This document shows positions 11,651 through 22,109 of a stretch of DNA of 64,000 bases, piece by piece (position 1 is the stretch's first letter; each line of letters starts with the position of its first letter). Under the pieces are notes generated by a model that saw nothing but the letters and a program-made list of their open reading frames with translations, did no database searches and was not told the origin of the DNA. A program made the translations under genes and the position numbers. Source of the DNA: Bos javanicus (taxonomy: Eukaryota > Chordata > Mammalia > Artiodactyla > Bovidae); assembly GCF_032452875.1 (NCBI RefSeq), contig NC_083877.1, positions 46,301,724 through 46,365,723 of the forward strand. Direction: 5' to 3'.

Positions 11651-11776
11651 TTATGGGGATCTTTCATGTGGGATCTTAAATCCCTGACCAGGGATCGAAC
11701 CTGCCGCCCACACTGGAAGCCAGGCCTTAACCACTAGACCACCTCTCCTTAAGGAAGAGTTAAGGAAGTCCCTCTC
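11651..11776 (-). mobile_element. CHR-type SINE
   Basis: Antisense CHR sequence (atgtgggatcttaaatccct, gaccagggatcgaacctgcc, cttaaccactagaccacc, aaggaagtccc). The repeated ctctccttaa around its right end (about 11745 and 11770) suggests a small duplication or TSD. Confidence 0.8.
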
Positions 11777-12468
11777 CTTAACTTTTAAATCCTGTTCACA
11801 CTGATGGTCTGAACTCTCATATGGATACCTAATCACATGGTCTTCTGATTCTAAAACAGTACTTTCATATCCCCAATCAGGCTTCAGGGGAGAATAAAAT
11901 GCTACCTTCAGAAAAGAAGATAAGTGAATACCTGAAAGAACCACTGCTCAGTAAGAAATGATCTTCAGAGTGATCGTATCCAGGCTTCTGTTGTGGACAA
12001 CCTGCAAACTTACCGTGAGTCCTGCCCCCCACCCCCTCCACAAATGTGTCAGGACTGCGGCCAGGTCAGTTCCACTCTCGTCACTACTACTATCCCTTGT
12101 TGGTTAGAAAGTCTGCAACAATATTCCTGACTCAAAGGATATTTAAATTATATTTACCATAAAATACATTTTGTAAAGCAACTAAGGAACCAAACATTTT
12201 AGAATGACTTTTCAACAAGTGCTGAAACAAGAGTGAGTGAGGTTAACTCTAAGAGTAGAAAATTAGCCAGAACACAGAACTTATATTCTGGGTTATTGTG
12301 TTCATTAAATTTCAAGGTATGCATATTCACTGCAGTGAGCCTATCTCATCACATAAATATAAATATATATTTATATATATTTGCCATATATATATATTAT
12401 TTAATATATTAAATAAGGCAACACAGAATTCAATCAAAATAGTAATAAGCATAAAGAAAAATGTCTTT

Positions 12469-12598
12469 GGGATTTCCCTGGTGGTCCAGTGGTTAAGTAA
12501 GACCCAACACTTGTATTACAGGGGGCACAGGTTTGATCTCTGGTCAGGGAACCAAGATCCCACATGCCACACAACAAGACCAAAAAAAAAACAAGGAA
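12469..12598 (+). mobile_element. CHR-type SINE
   Basis: Sense CHR head (gggatttccctggtggtcca), box B-like ggtttgatctctggtcaggg and an A-rich tail at 12579-12598. Confidence 0.87.
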
Positions 12599-13649
12599 AA
12601 GAAAAATTTGCCATTTCATTTGCCATACTGTGATCATCTTTCTCTGGAACAGTAACCACCTGAAATGCCCAAGTAGCCTATATAAACTCACCTATCACAG
12701 GAGTGTTTTGAAAGGCTAATGAATGCTTACAGACCTACATAAGAGCAATAATCTCCATCAACAAACAGATATAATGGTATAATAGAATCAGTAAATTTTG
12801 GAAGATTTCTGTTTTATATAAATTGCTCAGTAATGAATAAAAGATTTTTGATATTTAGTATAACAAAGTACTGCTATCACAAATATATTAAGGCTGTAAA
12901 CTGAAAACTTTTGTAAATGTCCTCCTCCTATGAGGAAGGAAAGGTCTAGTGCACCAACAGTTCTCAGCGCCAATACCAGGAAGTGAAAAAAGTAAAAGGC
13001 ACCGTCATCTGCTTCCAAGTTCCTGATGGAACAACACACAACTGATGACATGAGGGACAGTGATTTTCATTTCACCATTTTACTGAAATGGAAAAATTCT
13101 GTTTGCATTTATTATTGTTTCTAAGAGCAAAAAAAGAAAAAGCTCAATTTTTTGAAATATAAACTGAAAAACATATGATAAATCATACCAGCTTTCTTGT
13201 TTGCTCTGATTCACTCTACATGTGTGTGTAAGAGAGGGAAAGTACCACGGAATATGCATGTAAATGCACTATTTTAGAAATTTTTAAAAATAGACTTATG
13301 CCTTTTAAAAGGTTGTAGCAATGATTATCTTATCACTTCTTCTATAAATGATTTTTAAATTACCAAATCTTTATGGGATCAGCATTATCAGACAACTGAA
13401 ACTACAAAAGCTTCACTCCAAGCCAAAAACATTCTAGTGTATATTTTAGGCAATACGCAGGACCATAACTTGGTTTTTTTTTTTCCTTCTAATTAAGCTA
13501 GAAAAAAACTATCATTTTTGGCCACGTGTCAATTTCTCACAGTGCAATGCTTTGCTAGGCTGAAAGTTACGATTCATTCATTCAAGATGAAGCACTGTTC
13601 CTAAGGCCTGAGTCATGAAATAAATTCATATTGAACTACAATGATAAGT

Positions 13650-13858
13650 GGCCTTCCCTAGTGGCTCACGGTGGTAAAGAGTCTGCCTGCCAATGCAGGA
13701 GACGCAAGTTTGATTCCCGGGTTGATACCCTGGAGAAGGAAATGGCAACGCACTCCAGTATTCTTGCCTTGAGAATTCCATGGACAGAGAAGCCTTGAAG
13801 TCTACAGTCCATGGGGCTACAAAAGAGCTGGACACTACTGAAGTGACTAAACAACAAT
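13650..13858 (+). mobile_element. Bov-tA SINE
   Basis: tRNA-derived head (ccttccctagtggctcacgg, gagtctgcctgccaatgcag) followed by the BovA body (ccctggagaaggaaatggca) ending at actaaacaacaataaat. Confidence 0.88.
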
Positions 13859-14420
13859 AAATACTTTGATTCGACTCTATACATATATATATATAAAACT
13901 GGTGCAAGCTCTCCACACTTTAATCTTGGCACCAAATTCAGGTAGCAAAAATATTATTGAGGCAGTACTTTAAACTTAAAATTTCAAAACCTACCTTGGC
14001 AGTGGAGATAGTTAAAATATTGATTAAACTGAAGTTCCTATATTTAATTTGGTGAAGCCTAAGAGAGCAACTTAAATGTATCTATATAAATGTTAGTCAT
14101 GAGTAAAGTACATAATTTTCAAACTTGTTTTAACATGTAACTATATAACATCCAACATTTTAAAAATGTGCTAGGAAAATACTTATCATATTCCAAAGGT
14201 TTGTTGCAGATCCATTTTGTAAAGGCAAACAAAGGCACCTGTTAATACATATTTGTCCTATTATTTATCTGCAAATCTCCAAAGGTCCTTTTGGAGGACC
14301 AAATATGGTTTCCCCAGAAGGCCAAGGAGGTTTCTCTGAATTTCCTGGCCTGAGAGCCTGCAGACTGACAGCAATACTTCCTTCCGCATGTGGTCCTATG
14401 CCCTCACTGCCCTCATTAAA

Positions 14421-14584
14421 AAGGGCAACCCATGGGGAATTCCCTCGCAATCCAGTGGTTAGGACTCCACACTGTCATTGCCAGGATGCAGGTTCAATCC
14501 TTGGTCAGGGAACTAAGATCCCACAAGCAACACAGCAATAGCCGCCATTCCCCGCCCCCACTCCCCACAAAAAGGCAACTCATG
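14421..14584 (+). mobile_element. CHR-type SINE with imperfect TSD
   Basis: Sense CHR element at 14435-14570 (ggaattccctcgcaatccag, caatccttggtcagggaact). The flanking repeats aagggcaacccatg (14421-14434) and aaaggcaactcatg (14571-14584) differ at two positions, so the insertion is older than the Bov-A2 copies. Confidence 0.83.
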
Positions 14585-14601
14585 TTGGGCTTGTTGTCTT
14601 T

Positions 14602-14891
14602 TGGAACCTTGGGTTGCTGCTGCTGCTGCTAAGTCACTTCAGTCGTGTCTGACTCTGTGTGGCATAGACGGCAGCCCACCATGCTCCCCCGTCGCTGGGA
14701 TTCTCCAAGCAAGAACACTGGAATGGGTTGCCATTTCCTTCTCCAATGCATGAAAGTGAAAAGTGCAAGTGAAGTCGCTCAGTCGTGTCCGACTCTTAGC
14801 GACCCCATGGACTGCAGCCTACCAGGCTCCTCTGTCCATGGGATTTTCCAGGCAAGAGTACTAGAGCGGGTTGCCACTGGAACCTTGGGTT
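14602..14891 (-). mobile_element. Bov-A2 SINE with perfect 14-bp TSD
   Basis: An antisense Bov-A2 with a (gct)n head and two BovA units at 14616-14877. The perfect repeat tggaaccttgggtt lies at 14602-14615 and 14878-14891. Confidence 0.93.
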
Positions 14892-16299
14892 AGAGCCAAT
14901 AAAGCTTTGCATTTCAGGAGGAAATCATGAAGAAACACAACAGTAAAGAACAGCAGATACTCAGCCAATTCAGGTAACTGAGGTTGTAGAATCTCAAGAC
15001 CTAAAGGGTTATTACTAAAGCTAGGACCTATCTGTGAAAATCTACTGAAATCAGAAAACGCAAAACCAATGTGAGCCAATGACGATGACGTTAGAGTAAG
15101 AAAGTCCAGTACAATCAGAAACTGGCTTAAGAGAAAAGTGCCCTGTCAACGGTGGGAAGGGCCCTGCTTTCTGAACCACTCTGACCACAGCGGGGCACTG
15201 TGCTGGGTCCTGGGCACAGGTAAACCCCGGGCACTGCCAGAAAGGGGTGTGTCCACTGACATAAAAGAACAGAGACAGGAAAAGATTTGGAAGCCACATC
15301 CGTGTCTTCTAAGGGCCAGGTGAGAAAATGAGGAATGCACAGTCTTGAAAGAGATAAGATGACAACCATGCGAGAGACTGCTTTTGCCTGTGCATGGTAG
15401 AGGTGAGACAGAGGGGAGATTTTTATTACCTTAACATATTCTACAGTAAAAATTAAATTTTGGAATGGCAGTTAACTGCTGCATGCCAGAAATATTCAAC
15501 CATAGCTGAATGTCCATCTCTTAAGGATACTGTAATTCCCATGGAACCTGAAATGTTATCTTTGATTTTTATCTGTTGCTCTTTAATATTTCCAGGAACT
15601 AATGGAACTTTCATTTTTAAACCTTTTCTAAGATACTACTTTTGCTTCTAAGCAATGGCTTCCTGGTTTTCTACTCGTGGTTTAAATTGCTTCATTATTA
15701 AAATTTCAGTATCTGTTATTAAAAGCATCAAGTAAAAAATACAGAAGCCTTGGCATTTTGGCAGGAACAAAGGATCAGAAGCCTATTACAAGAGATGCTA
15801 TTGAGGTCCTTTCTGTCTTGGTTGCACCCTTGAAAGTCATAAAGTGCTTTAATGAACTCATTTGCAGAAATGAAAAAACAGCACATTTATCAGCCTACTA
15901 ACTAAGCATTACTATGTAATCAAAGCCAAACTCATGACTGCCGGAAGGAAACTACTGCTCCAAGTTCAAGCTCCGCTTTCAAACAGTGGTTTCACGTGAG
16001 CTCCTCATGGATCCTACAGATGACCTGCTTCTTGGCCTAGAAAGGGAACTCACGCCCACTTTTTTTTTTAAATGTATTTTTCTATTACAGACATGAAATC
16101 ATATGACATTATCACAAAATGAACACCTGTTTCCCCAATACAGTCAAAATTATGGCAAGCATAACTGCCATAAGAATTATCTATTTTAGGTGATGTCAAA
16201 GAGAAGCACATATAAATTCTGATTTGGAACAGTTTTTGCACTTATTGTTTCAATGACTTGCTCTACCTTATTTTTCTCTATGGCACTTATCTTGTAATG

Positions 16300-16460
16300 T
16301 ATGATATATTTTCTTATTTATTCATTTGTTGTCTCTTTCCACTATAAGGTACCACCACCATGAGACTGTCTTTTAATCATGATGTATCCCCAGTACCCAG
16401 AATAGTGCATGGCATTAAGCAAACTCTCAAGACATATTTTTTGAATGAGTGAAGGAAGGA
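16300..16460 (+). repeat. L2 LINE 3' end remnant
   Basis: The order of blocks (gtctctttccactataaggt, atgagactgtc, gatgtatccccagtacccag, aatagtgcatggcat, ttttgaatgagtgaaggaa) matches the classic L2 tail. Confidence 0.65.
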
Positions 16461-16633
16461 ATGAGGGCCCACAACTCAAAATACTCAATATTTTCAGGCT
16501 GGAAGTGTACCATCCCCTGGCTTGGAACTATGTAGGAAGACACGGACCTTCAAATACAACAACATACTAATGTTTCAAATTACTAAATAATAATTCAAAA
16601 AACACTGGGGAAAAAGGTAAACCAAACACTTAC

Positions 16634-16804
16634 TTTAAAAGTTTATAATATGCAAACCGGAACATTTCTTGGATAAGGACTGAGATTAACACTCCAAAAA
16701 TCAGCAGATATTTCTCTCTTGGTTCATCTTTGTTACCAATAAGGGTTGCTGTCGTGAACCAAATGAGGGAAGAAAACAGCAGAGACACCAACCAGAAGAA
16801 AGCT
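16634..16804 (-). CDS. APH1B: APH1B exon 2 (TM2, TM3)
   Basis: The acceptor TTTTCAG ends at 16805 and the donor GTAAGTG starts at 16633. The 171 nt begin by completing the glycine codon, then read AFFWLVSLLFSSLIWFTTAT, a short polar loop (LIGNKDEPREK), and YLLIFGVLISVLIQEMFRFA ending in YYKLLK. This is two hydrophobic helices around a charged loop, as in TM2 and TM3 of APH-1. The EMFRFAYYKLL segment is the most conserved stretch of the family. The exon ends in phase 2 (AA), which the next exon completes to a lysine codon. The loop differs from the human sequence as I remember it, while both helices are well kept. Confidence 0.93.
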
Positions 16805-16874
16805 CTGAAAATTGGAGGGGAAAAAAGTTATAAGTGAACAGGATCAAAAATGATTTAAAAGCAGGAAAGAAAAA

Positions 16875-16994
16875 AGGGACTTCCTTGGTCATCCAGTGGT
16901 TAGGACTCTGAGCTTCCAATGCAGGGAGAGCAGGTTAGATTCTTGGTTGGGGAATAAAATCCCACATATCACATGGCAATAATAATAATAAAAT
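16875..16994 (+). mobile_element. CHR-type SINE
   Basis: Sense CHR head (gggacttccttggtcatccag, one block), gagcttccaatgcaggga and tail aataataataataaaatg. It lies 70 bp upstream of the APH1B exon 2 acceptor on the transcript strand. Confidence 0.85.
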
Positions 16995-17038
16995 GTACAG
17001 GCTGCCACATAACACTGAGCACGATTCCATGTGCTATA

Positions 17039-17312
17039 CACAGTTGCTGCTGCTGCTGCTAAGTCGCTTCAGTCGTGTCCAACTCTGTGTGACCCCATAG
17101 ACGGCAGCCTACCAGGCTCCCCTGTCCCTGGGATTCTCCAGGCAAGAACATTGGAGTGGGTTGTCATTTCCTCCTCCAATGCATGAAAGTGAAGTCGCTC
17201 AGTCGTGTCTGGCTTTTCGCGACCCCATGGACTGCAACCCACCAGGCTCCTCCATCCATGGGATTTTCCAGACAAGAGTACTGGAGTGGGGTGCCATCGC
17301 CTTCTCCAAACA
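17039..17312 (-). mobile_element. Bov-A2 SINE
   Basis: Antisense Bov-A2: a (gct)n head, gctaagtcgcttcagtcgtg, then a second BovA unit ending ccttctcc near 17307. Short acacagt repeats flank it (17039-17045 and about 17309). Confidence 0.88.
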
Positions 17313-17977
17313 CAGTAGGTTCTGGTTATTCATTTTAAATATAGCAGTGTGGTTTGGGGGAGAATGGATACGTGTATCCATATGGCTGAGTCCTTTGCTC
17401 TTCACCTTAATCTATCACAACATTGTTAACTGGCTACAGCTCAAAACAAAGTAAAAAGTTAAAAATAAATAAAATGTATAGAGCCAAGATATACTGCTTA
17501 CAGCTGAAAGAATTATAAATAAAATAAATAAAAATAAAACCCTGCTTGAGAATAAAGAGATTTCCTGACAGAAAACGTTCAACTGTTCTTAATTAATGTG
17601 CGGTTTCCCTGGTGAAACAAACATGCAGTCCAAGAGGAATTTGAAATTTTTCGTAAAAAAATCACGTTTTTCACTGACCCCTCTTTTTGTAAGTACATCT
17701 GAAGACTATTTGCCAAGGACTGTCTGGCTGGAAACTTCGTTATTTGCTAATTAAGCTTCCTAACTAAAGCTTTGTCCACTGATGTGTAAATATTTTTTCC
17801 AGGAAAATGTCTATGTCTCTATTAACAGAACAGTTGTTTAAAATCCAGATGTTGAAAGCCTGTGCTCTGATCTAGATCAGTTTCCCACGTCTGGTTTTTA
17901 CAACATTCCTGTGGAGTTTAATGATTATAACAAGCTTTACAGACCTTCTGTCCAAATCTCTATTGTATTTTGTTTTG

Positions 17978-18130
17978 TTTTACCTGGCCGCATAGGATCT
18001 TAGTTGTGGCCAGCAGGCGTGGTTACCCCAAGGCAGGCATGTCCCATCTTGGTTCTCCAACCAGGATCGAACCAGAGTCCCCTGAACTGAAGGGCAGATT
18101 CTTAACCACTGGACCACCAGTGAAGTCCCT
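17978..18130 (-). mobile_element. CHR-type SINE
   Basis: Antisense CHR (ggccgcataggatcttagtt, aggatcgaaccagagtcccc, cttaaccactggaccacc) ending in agtgaagtccc. Flanking ctctatattg-like repeats suggest a TSD. Confidence 0.83.
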
Positions 18131-18424
18131 CTATATTGGTTTTTAAATGACTCTTGTGATGCAGCACTTTCAATACAGTGAGAGAGGTGAAGAAGTTCAG
18201 AAAAGGTGGGACTCACTGGCCTGGCCTGGCCGTTTCTCCTGATGCCAGTTGAGACTCAACAGCACAGAGGGTCATGGGGAAGCTCCAGTAAGAGCTGCCA
18301 GATAGGTGAAAACTGGCATTATGATCACATTCGCCACAGGAGTTCGGTATTGACCAAGCTCCTGCAAAGAGATGTACTACAGGTGCCGCGGAGTTTTCAC
18401 AGGCTTCTACCCCTTGGCCGCATA

Positions 18425-18560
18425 CCTGGATCACCTGGGTCTTTTAAAATAAATTGCGTGTTCTGAATCCCACCCCCTATACATTCCTATTCAGTTGATC
18501 ACGGGTAGGGGCTGGGCAGGAGTGTGTTTTAAAGCACCTGATCCCCAGGTGCTTAAGGGC
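18425..18560. repeat. Old hAT-type DNA transposon fragment (MER5/MER20-like)
   Basis: Blocks such as ctggatcacctgggtctttt, aatcccaccccctatacatt, attcagttgatcacgggtag and cctgatccccaggtgc resemble the internal part of MER-type hAT elements common in mammals. The family is given from memory. Confidence 0.45.
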
Positions 18561-18599
18561 TCTTAACTAGCTTGGGATTACAGACGCCTGTTTGAATCT

Positions 18600-19350
18600 G
18601 AGGCGCGCTCTCTCCAAAATAAATCAAAGATGCATATTTGAAGTTATCCACAATTCTTTACACAGTTTTAATGTATGACGAACGCCCACCCACGGACCCT
18701 AGGCAGACTACCGAACCAAGCGTCAGAGTTTTCTGAGACCCACGGTGTTAGCTCCTTTACGATGTGAGCTCGCTCTCTGAGGTCGCCGACCCTCGGAGGA
18801 GGGCAAGAAGTCCCAGGGAAAGGGGTCTCAGCTCTCCCTCTTCCAACCATTCTCCGCTCTAAAGCCCAACGTGATCAAGAAGTTTGGTGGGGCGCCAGGG
18901 ATCGCGGGTACCCCCAGCGGGGGAGGGGAGCCGCGGGTCCGGGTTTCCCGGCGCAACCGCCTTACCCAATGATGAGAAAGATGATGCGTAACGGCTCGGT
19001 GACGATGGTGAAGATGTAGAGGGCAAGCGCAGGCCCGAAGGCAATGAAGGCGCAGCCGAAGAACACGGCCGCCGTCATGGCGACCGCAGAAGCCGGCCGG
19101 GGGGCCTGGCCTGGACCCTGGGGCGCAGAGCGCCGAACCAGCTGAGCACCGGGACGAGGGCGGAGCAGGACCAGGGACTGGAGGCGGGGCGAGAGCAGGG
19201 CGCGGCGGAGGGCGAGGGCGTGGTGGGGGCGGGGCGGGCCGCGGCGGTGGGGCGGGCCGCTGCGGAGGGGCGGGGCGGGGCGGGGCAGGTCTGGAGGGCC
19301 TGGGGGGCGGGGTGGGCCTCACCGGGCTTCCGCTCTGGAGGCGCTGTTGT
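18600..19350. promoter_or_regulatory. APH1B: CpG island with the APH1B promoter (GC boxes)
   Basis: Base composition changes sharply: CpG-rich sequence surrounds the first exon, and 19140-19315 is extremely G-rich on the plus strand. Read on the coding (minus) strand this gives repeated CCCCGCCCC-type GC boxes just upstream of the start codon, the usual SP1-type architecture of TATA-less promoters. No TATA box is seen. The island ends abruptly where a BovB begins at about 19350. Transcription probably starts in 19090-19200; the exact site cannot be read from sequence. Confidence 0.8.
18966..19078 (-). CDS. APH1B: APH1B exon 1 (start codon, TM1)
   Basis: The ATG is at 19078-19076 with G at -3, a reasonable Kozak context. 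The 113 nt encode MTAAVFFGCAFIAFGPALAL and then YIFTIVTEPLRIIFLIIG, a hydrophobic first transmembrane helix followed by the short basic loop typical of APH-1. The donor GTAAG begins at 18965, leaving a split glycine codon (GG) that is completed by the first base of exon 2. The exon sits inside a CpG island, as expected for a housekeeping promoter and first exon. The chosen start matches the N terminus remembered for human APH1B. A long proline-rich reading frame over the same bases is a GC-content shadow. Confidence 0.93.
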
Positions 19351-20272
19351 TGTTTGCTTACTCAGCCCTCGTCAACTCTGCGAGCCCTTGGACTGCAGCA
19401 TCAGGCTTCCCTGTCCTTCACCATCTCCCGGAGTTTGCTCAAATTCTTGTCCATTGAGTCGATGATGCCATCCAACAATCTCATCCTCTGTCGCCCCTTC
19501 TCCTCTTGCCTTCAATCTTTCCCAGCAGCAGGATGAGCTGGCTCTTCGGATCAGGTGGCCAAAGTATTGGAACTTCAGCTTCAGCATCAGTCCTTCCAAT
19601 GAATATTCAGGATTGATTTCCTTTAGGGTTGACTGGTTTGATCTGCTTACAGTCCAAGGGACTCTCAAGAGTCTTCTTCAATAACACAGTTTGAAAGCAT
19701 CAATTCTTTGGTGCTCAGCCTTCTTTATGGTCCAACTCTCACATCCATACATGACTACTGGAAAAACCATAGCTTTGACTATGTGGGCCTTTGTCAGCAA
19801 AGTAATGTCTCTGCTTTTTAATGCGCTGTCTAGGTTCCTCACAGCTTTTCTTCCAAGGAGCAAGCATCTTTTAATTTCATGGCTGCAGTCATTTGCAGTG
19901 ATTCTGGAGCCCAAGAAAATAGTCTGTTGTTTCCCCATCTATTTGCCATGAAGTGATGGTACTGGCTGCCATGATCTTAGTTTTCTGAATGTTGACTTTT
20001 AAGCCAGCTTTTTCACTCTCCTTTTTCACTTCCATCAAGAGGCTCTTTAGTTCCTCTTTGCTTTCTGCCATAAGGATGGTGTCATCTGCATATCTGAGGT
20101 TATTGATATTTATCCCGGCAATTTTGATGCCAGCTTATGCTTCATCCAGCCCGGCATTTCGCATGATATACACTGCATATGAGTTAAATCAGCAGGGTGA
20201 CAACATACAGCCTTGACATACTCCTCTCCCAATTTGGAACCAGTCCGTTGTTCCATGTCCAGTTCTAACATG
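19350..20272 (-). mobile_element. BovB LINE abutting the APH1B CpG island
   Basis: Antisense BovB 3' end, from a decayed tail (cttactcagccctcgtcaac) through the CESWTIKKAE, FNI-type and MAESKEELKSLLM blocks to a 5' truncation near 20272. Indels (19670-19690, 19905-19925) break the frame. Its 3' end lies about 270 bp upstream of the APH1B ATG. Confidence 0.88.
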
Positions 20273-20679
20273 TCTCAAGGCGTAGTAGCTTCTGATCCAG
20301 AGGCAGAGATCGCTGGAGATTTTAAAATTGGAGCAAAGCACTCAGTCCCCTGCTGCCACTAATCGTATACATCAGGCTGGCCAAGGACGCCAGCCGTGAG
20401 GTGCCTAAGAGGAGTGGAGGTCCCCAACCCCCTTTGGATCCAGGACAGGGGAAGATTCCGGATCAACTGAAGAACATGCAGGACATAGGCAGGATTCCAT
20501 TTCTAAACAAAGGAGTCTTTTTTTTAAAGGACATTATGCCATTTGTTGACTGTACAAAACTGTAGCTGGGGTGGCTCTGATGACCCAGGTGATAACCCTC
20601 AGACTGTAAAAGGCCCATCTCAGGGTTGTTTAGGTGAGCTAGTTTTATTTGTACTCCACTCCTGCCAAGTCTTTAAAAA

Positions 20680-20990
20680 ATTGTTTTGAAGGCATTCTTT
20701 GATTACCCCATAGTAACAGGAACATCTCCCTGCTCAGTTTTTACTCGTTTGTCTCTCCCATTAATACATAAAACTTTGGAGGGCAGGGTTTTTGTTTTGT
20801 TCTTTGCTGTTTGCACAACAGCAGTGGCTCAGATGGTAAAGAATCTGCCTGCAATTCAGGAGACTTGTGTTGTATCCTGGGGTTTGGAAGATCCCCTGGA
20901 GAAGTGAATGGCTACCCACTACAGTATTCTTGCCTTCAGACCAGAAGAGGGTGCTCACTAAATACGTGTTCAATGAATGAAATAATTTAA
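20680..20990 (+). repeat. L2-like tail split by a Bov-tA SINE
   Basis: Left half: acataaaactttggagggca then ggtttttgttttgttctttgc. Right half: gtgctcactaaatacgtgtt then caatgaatgaa. Together these give the normal L2 tail order. The SINE occupies about 20817-20937. Confidence 0.55.
20817..20937 (+). mobile_element. Bov-tA SINE, shortened
   Basis: tRNA head (agtggctcagatggtaaaga, atctgcctgcaattcaggag) and the start of the BovA body (cccctggagaagtgaatggc) ending in cagtattcttgcctt. The 3' part of the BovA body is missing. Confidence 0.85.
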
Positions 20991-21129
20991 AAAGTGGAAT
21001 TCACAAACATTTGCTATTTTATATTAATTGAACAGTTTCTGAGAGTTTTACAAATTAAAACCAGAAGGTTTATTTCCCTGATCATTCACATCTAATAAGA
21101 TTTATCTCCATGTCTAACAGTCTGGTCTT

Positions 21130-21326
21130 AAGTCGCTCAATCTTGTCCAACTCTTTGTGACTCCATGGACTGAATGGAGCCCGCCAGACTCTTCTGTCCC
21201 TGGAATTCTTCAGGCAAGAATATTGGAGTGGGGTTATCATTCCCTTCTCCAGGGGATTTTCCCAACCCCATGATTGAACCCAGGCCTCCTGCATTGCAGG
21301 CAGATTCTTTACTGTCTGAGCCACAT
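21130..21326 (-). mobile_element. Bov-tA SINE
   Basis: Antisense BovA (gtcgctcaatcttgtccaac, ggaattcttcaggcaagaat) followed by the tRNA head (gcaggcagattctttactgt, ctgagccac). Confidence 0.88.
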
Positions 21327-21935
21327 TTAATGGGGACAATATTTAACATATTATGGGTTATTTTGAGAATTGTGCCTGCTTGGTAAGTGCTATATAAGTG
21401 TTGCCATTTCTACTTATTCTTTATCTATCATGAATAAAGCTCTTGGGAATCAACACTGAAAAGACAAATTGGGACCTGACTGAAAATGTTTTGCGGCTCA
21501 TTTCTTTATAGTAAAATGTCATCTTTGTCCATTTAAAATGGACATATATAGTTTCCTTTTACTCCACAGAATTTTTCTTCATTTTGAAATGTCTTTTCCA
21601 GTATCTATTAAAACTCAGGTTGAGACAATAGTTGAAACTGATAAAGTGATTCACCATTAGATAGATTCCTTTGGTTCTATCCTGAATCAGATTTGCCAAA
21701 TGTAATTACATTATTTCAGGTCCATGCAGAAATGCCTTCATGGAAGCATATCATACTCATGTCCTTGGTGTGAAATTAAGCTTTTTTTAATATGAGAAAT
21801 TGTAAGCAGATACAATAGAGGATCCCCTGAGAAAGAGAAACAGGCATGGCTTTATTGACATAAGAAAAGCCATTTTTGGCTTAAGCTATTTTGTCATCTA
21901 AGCCTGGACACAATGCTTGTCCTTGAACTGATCTT

Positions 21936-22109
21936 AGTAATTAATAATATTCTTTTAAAAAATATTTATTTCTATTTATTTGGCTGTGTTGGGTCTTAGT
22001 TGTGGCATGTGGACTCTAGCTCCCCTGCCAGCGACTGAACCTGGGCCCCCTGCATTGGGAGCACACTCTTAGCCACTGGACCACCAGGGATGTCCCAGTA
22101 ATTAATAAT
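21936..22109 (-). mobile_element. CHR-type SINE with perfect 13-bp TSD
   Basis: Antisense CHR at 21949-22096 (ttggctgtgttgggtcttag, ccactggaccaccaggga). The perfect repeat agtaattaataat lies at 21936-21948 and 22097-22109. Confidence 0.9.

Larger units (their letters stand above)
9953..16633 (-). other. APH1B: APH1B intron 2
   Basis: It holds Bov-tA (10244-10424), BovB (10441-11363), CHR (11651-11776), CHR (12469-12598), Bov-tA (13650-13858), CHR (14435-14570), Bov-A2 (14616-14877) and an L2-like tail (16300-16460). 11370-11640, 11780-12460, 12600-13640, 13860-14420 and 14895-16290 show no coding potential and no repeat I can name. AT-rich simple repeats lie at 12355-12415 and 13880-13897. 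Confidence 0.7.
16805..18965 (-). other. APH1B: APH1B intron 1
   Basis: Contains CHR (16875-16994), Bov-A2 (17046-17304), CHR (17978-18130) and an old hAT-like fragment (18425-18560). 17310-17965 and 18135-18420 are apparently unique. 18600-18960 rises in GC and belongs to the CpG island. Confidence 0.7.
1..19150 (-). other. APH1B: APH1B gene region, 5' part (exons 1-4; the rest lies beyond the left edge)
   Basis: APH-1 is a multipass membrane subunit of gamma-secretase, with presenilin, nicastrin and PEN-2. It acts as the assembly scaffold for intramembrane cleavage of APP, Notch and similar substrates. Four exons with GT/AG borders join in frame into 478 nt of coding sequence, about 159 residues of a protein that is about 257 residues in human (from memory). 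Calling B rather than A rests on remembered paralogue residues, for example Y-G-I in place of the APH1A pattern and SGLGFGIMSGVFSF in TM4. Exons 5 and 6 (TM5 to TM7, including the conserved histidines) were looked for in 1-8600 and not seen, so they should lie to the left. The upper boundary near 19150 is an estimate of the transcription start. Confidence 0.9.

Noticed and set aside
13650..13750. tRNA genes (box A and box B-like sequences in many SINEs)
   Set aside because: They are the tRNA-derived heads of Bov-tA and CHR SINEs. None folds as a full-length tRNA with an acceptor stem, as judged by eye.
18828..19322. A 164-codon proline-rich minus-strand reading frame over the CpG island
   Set aside because: It is a composition artefact of the GC-rich promoter and overlaps APH1B exon 1 in another frame. 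It has no family resemblance.
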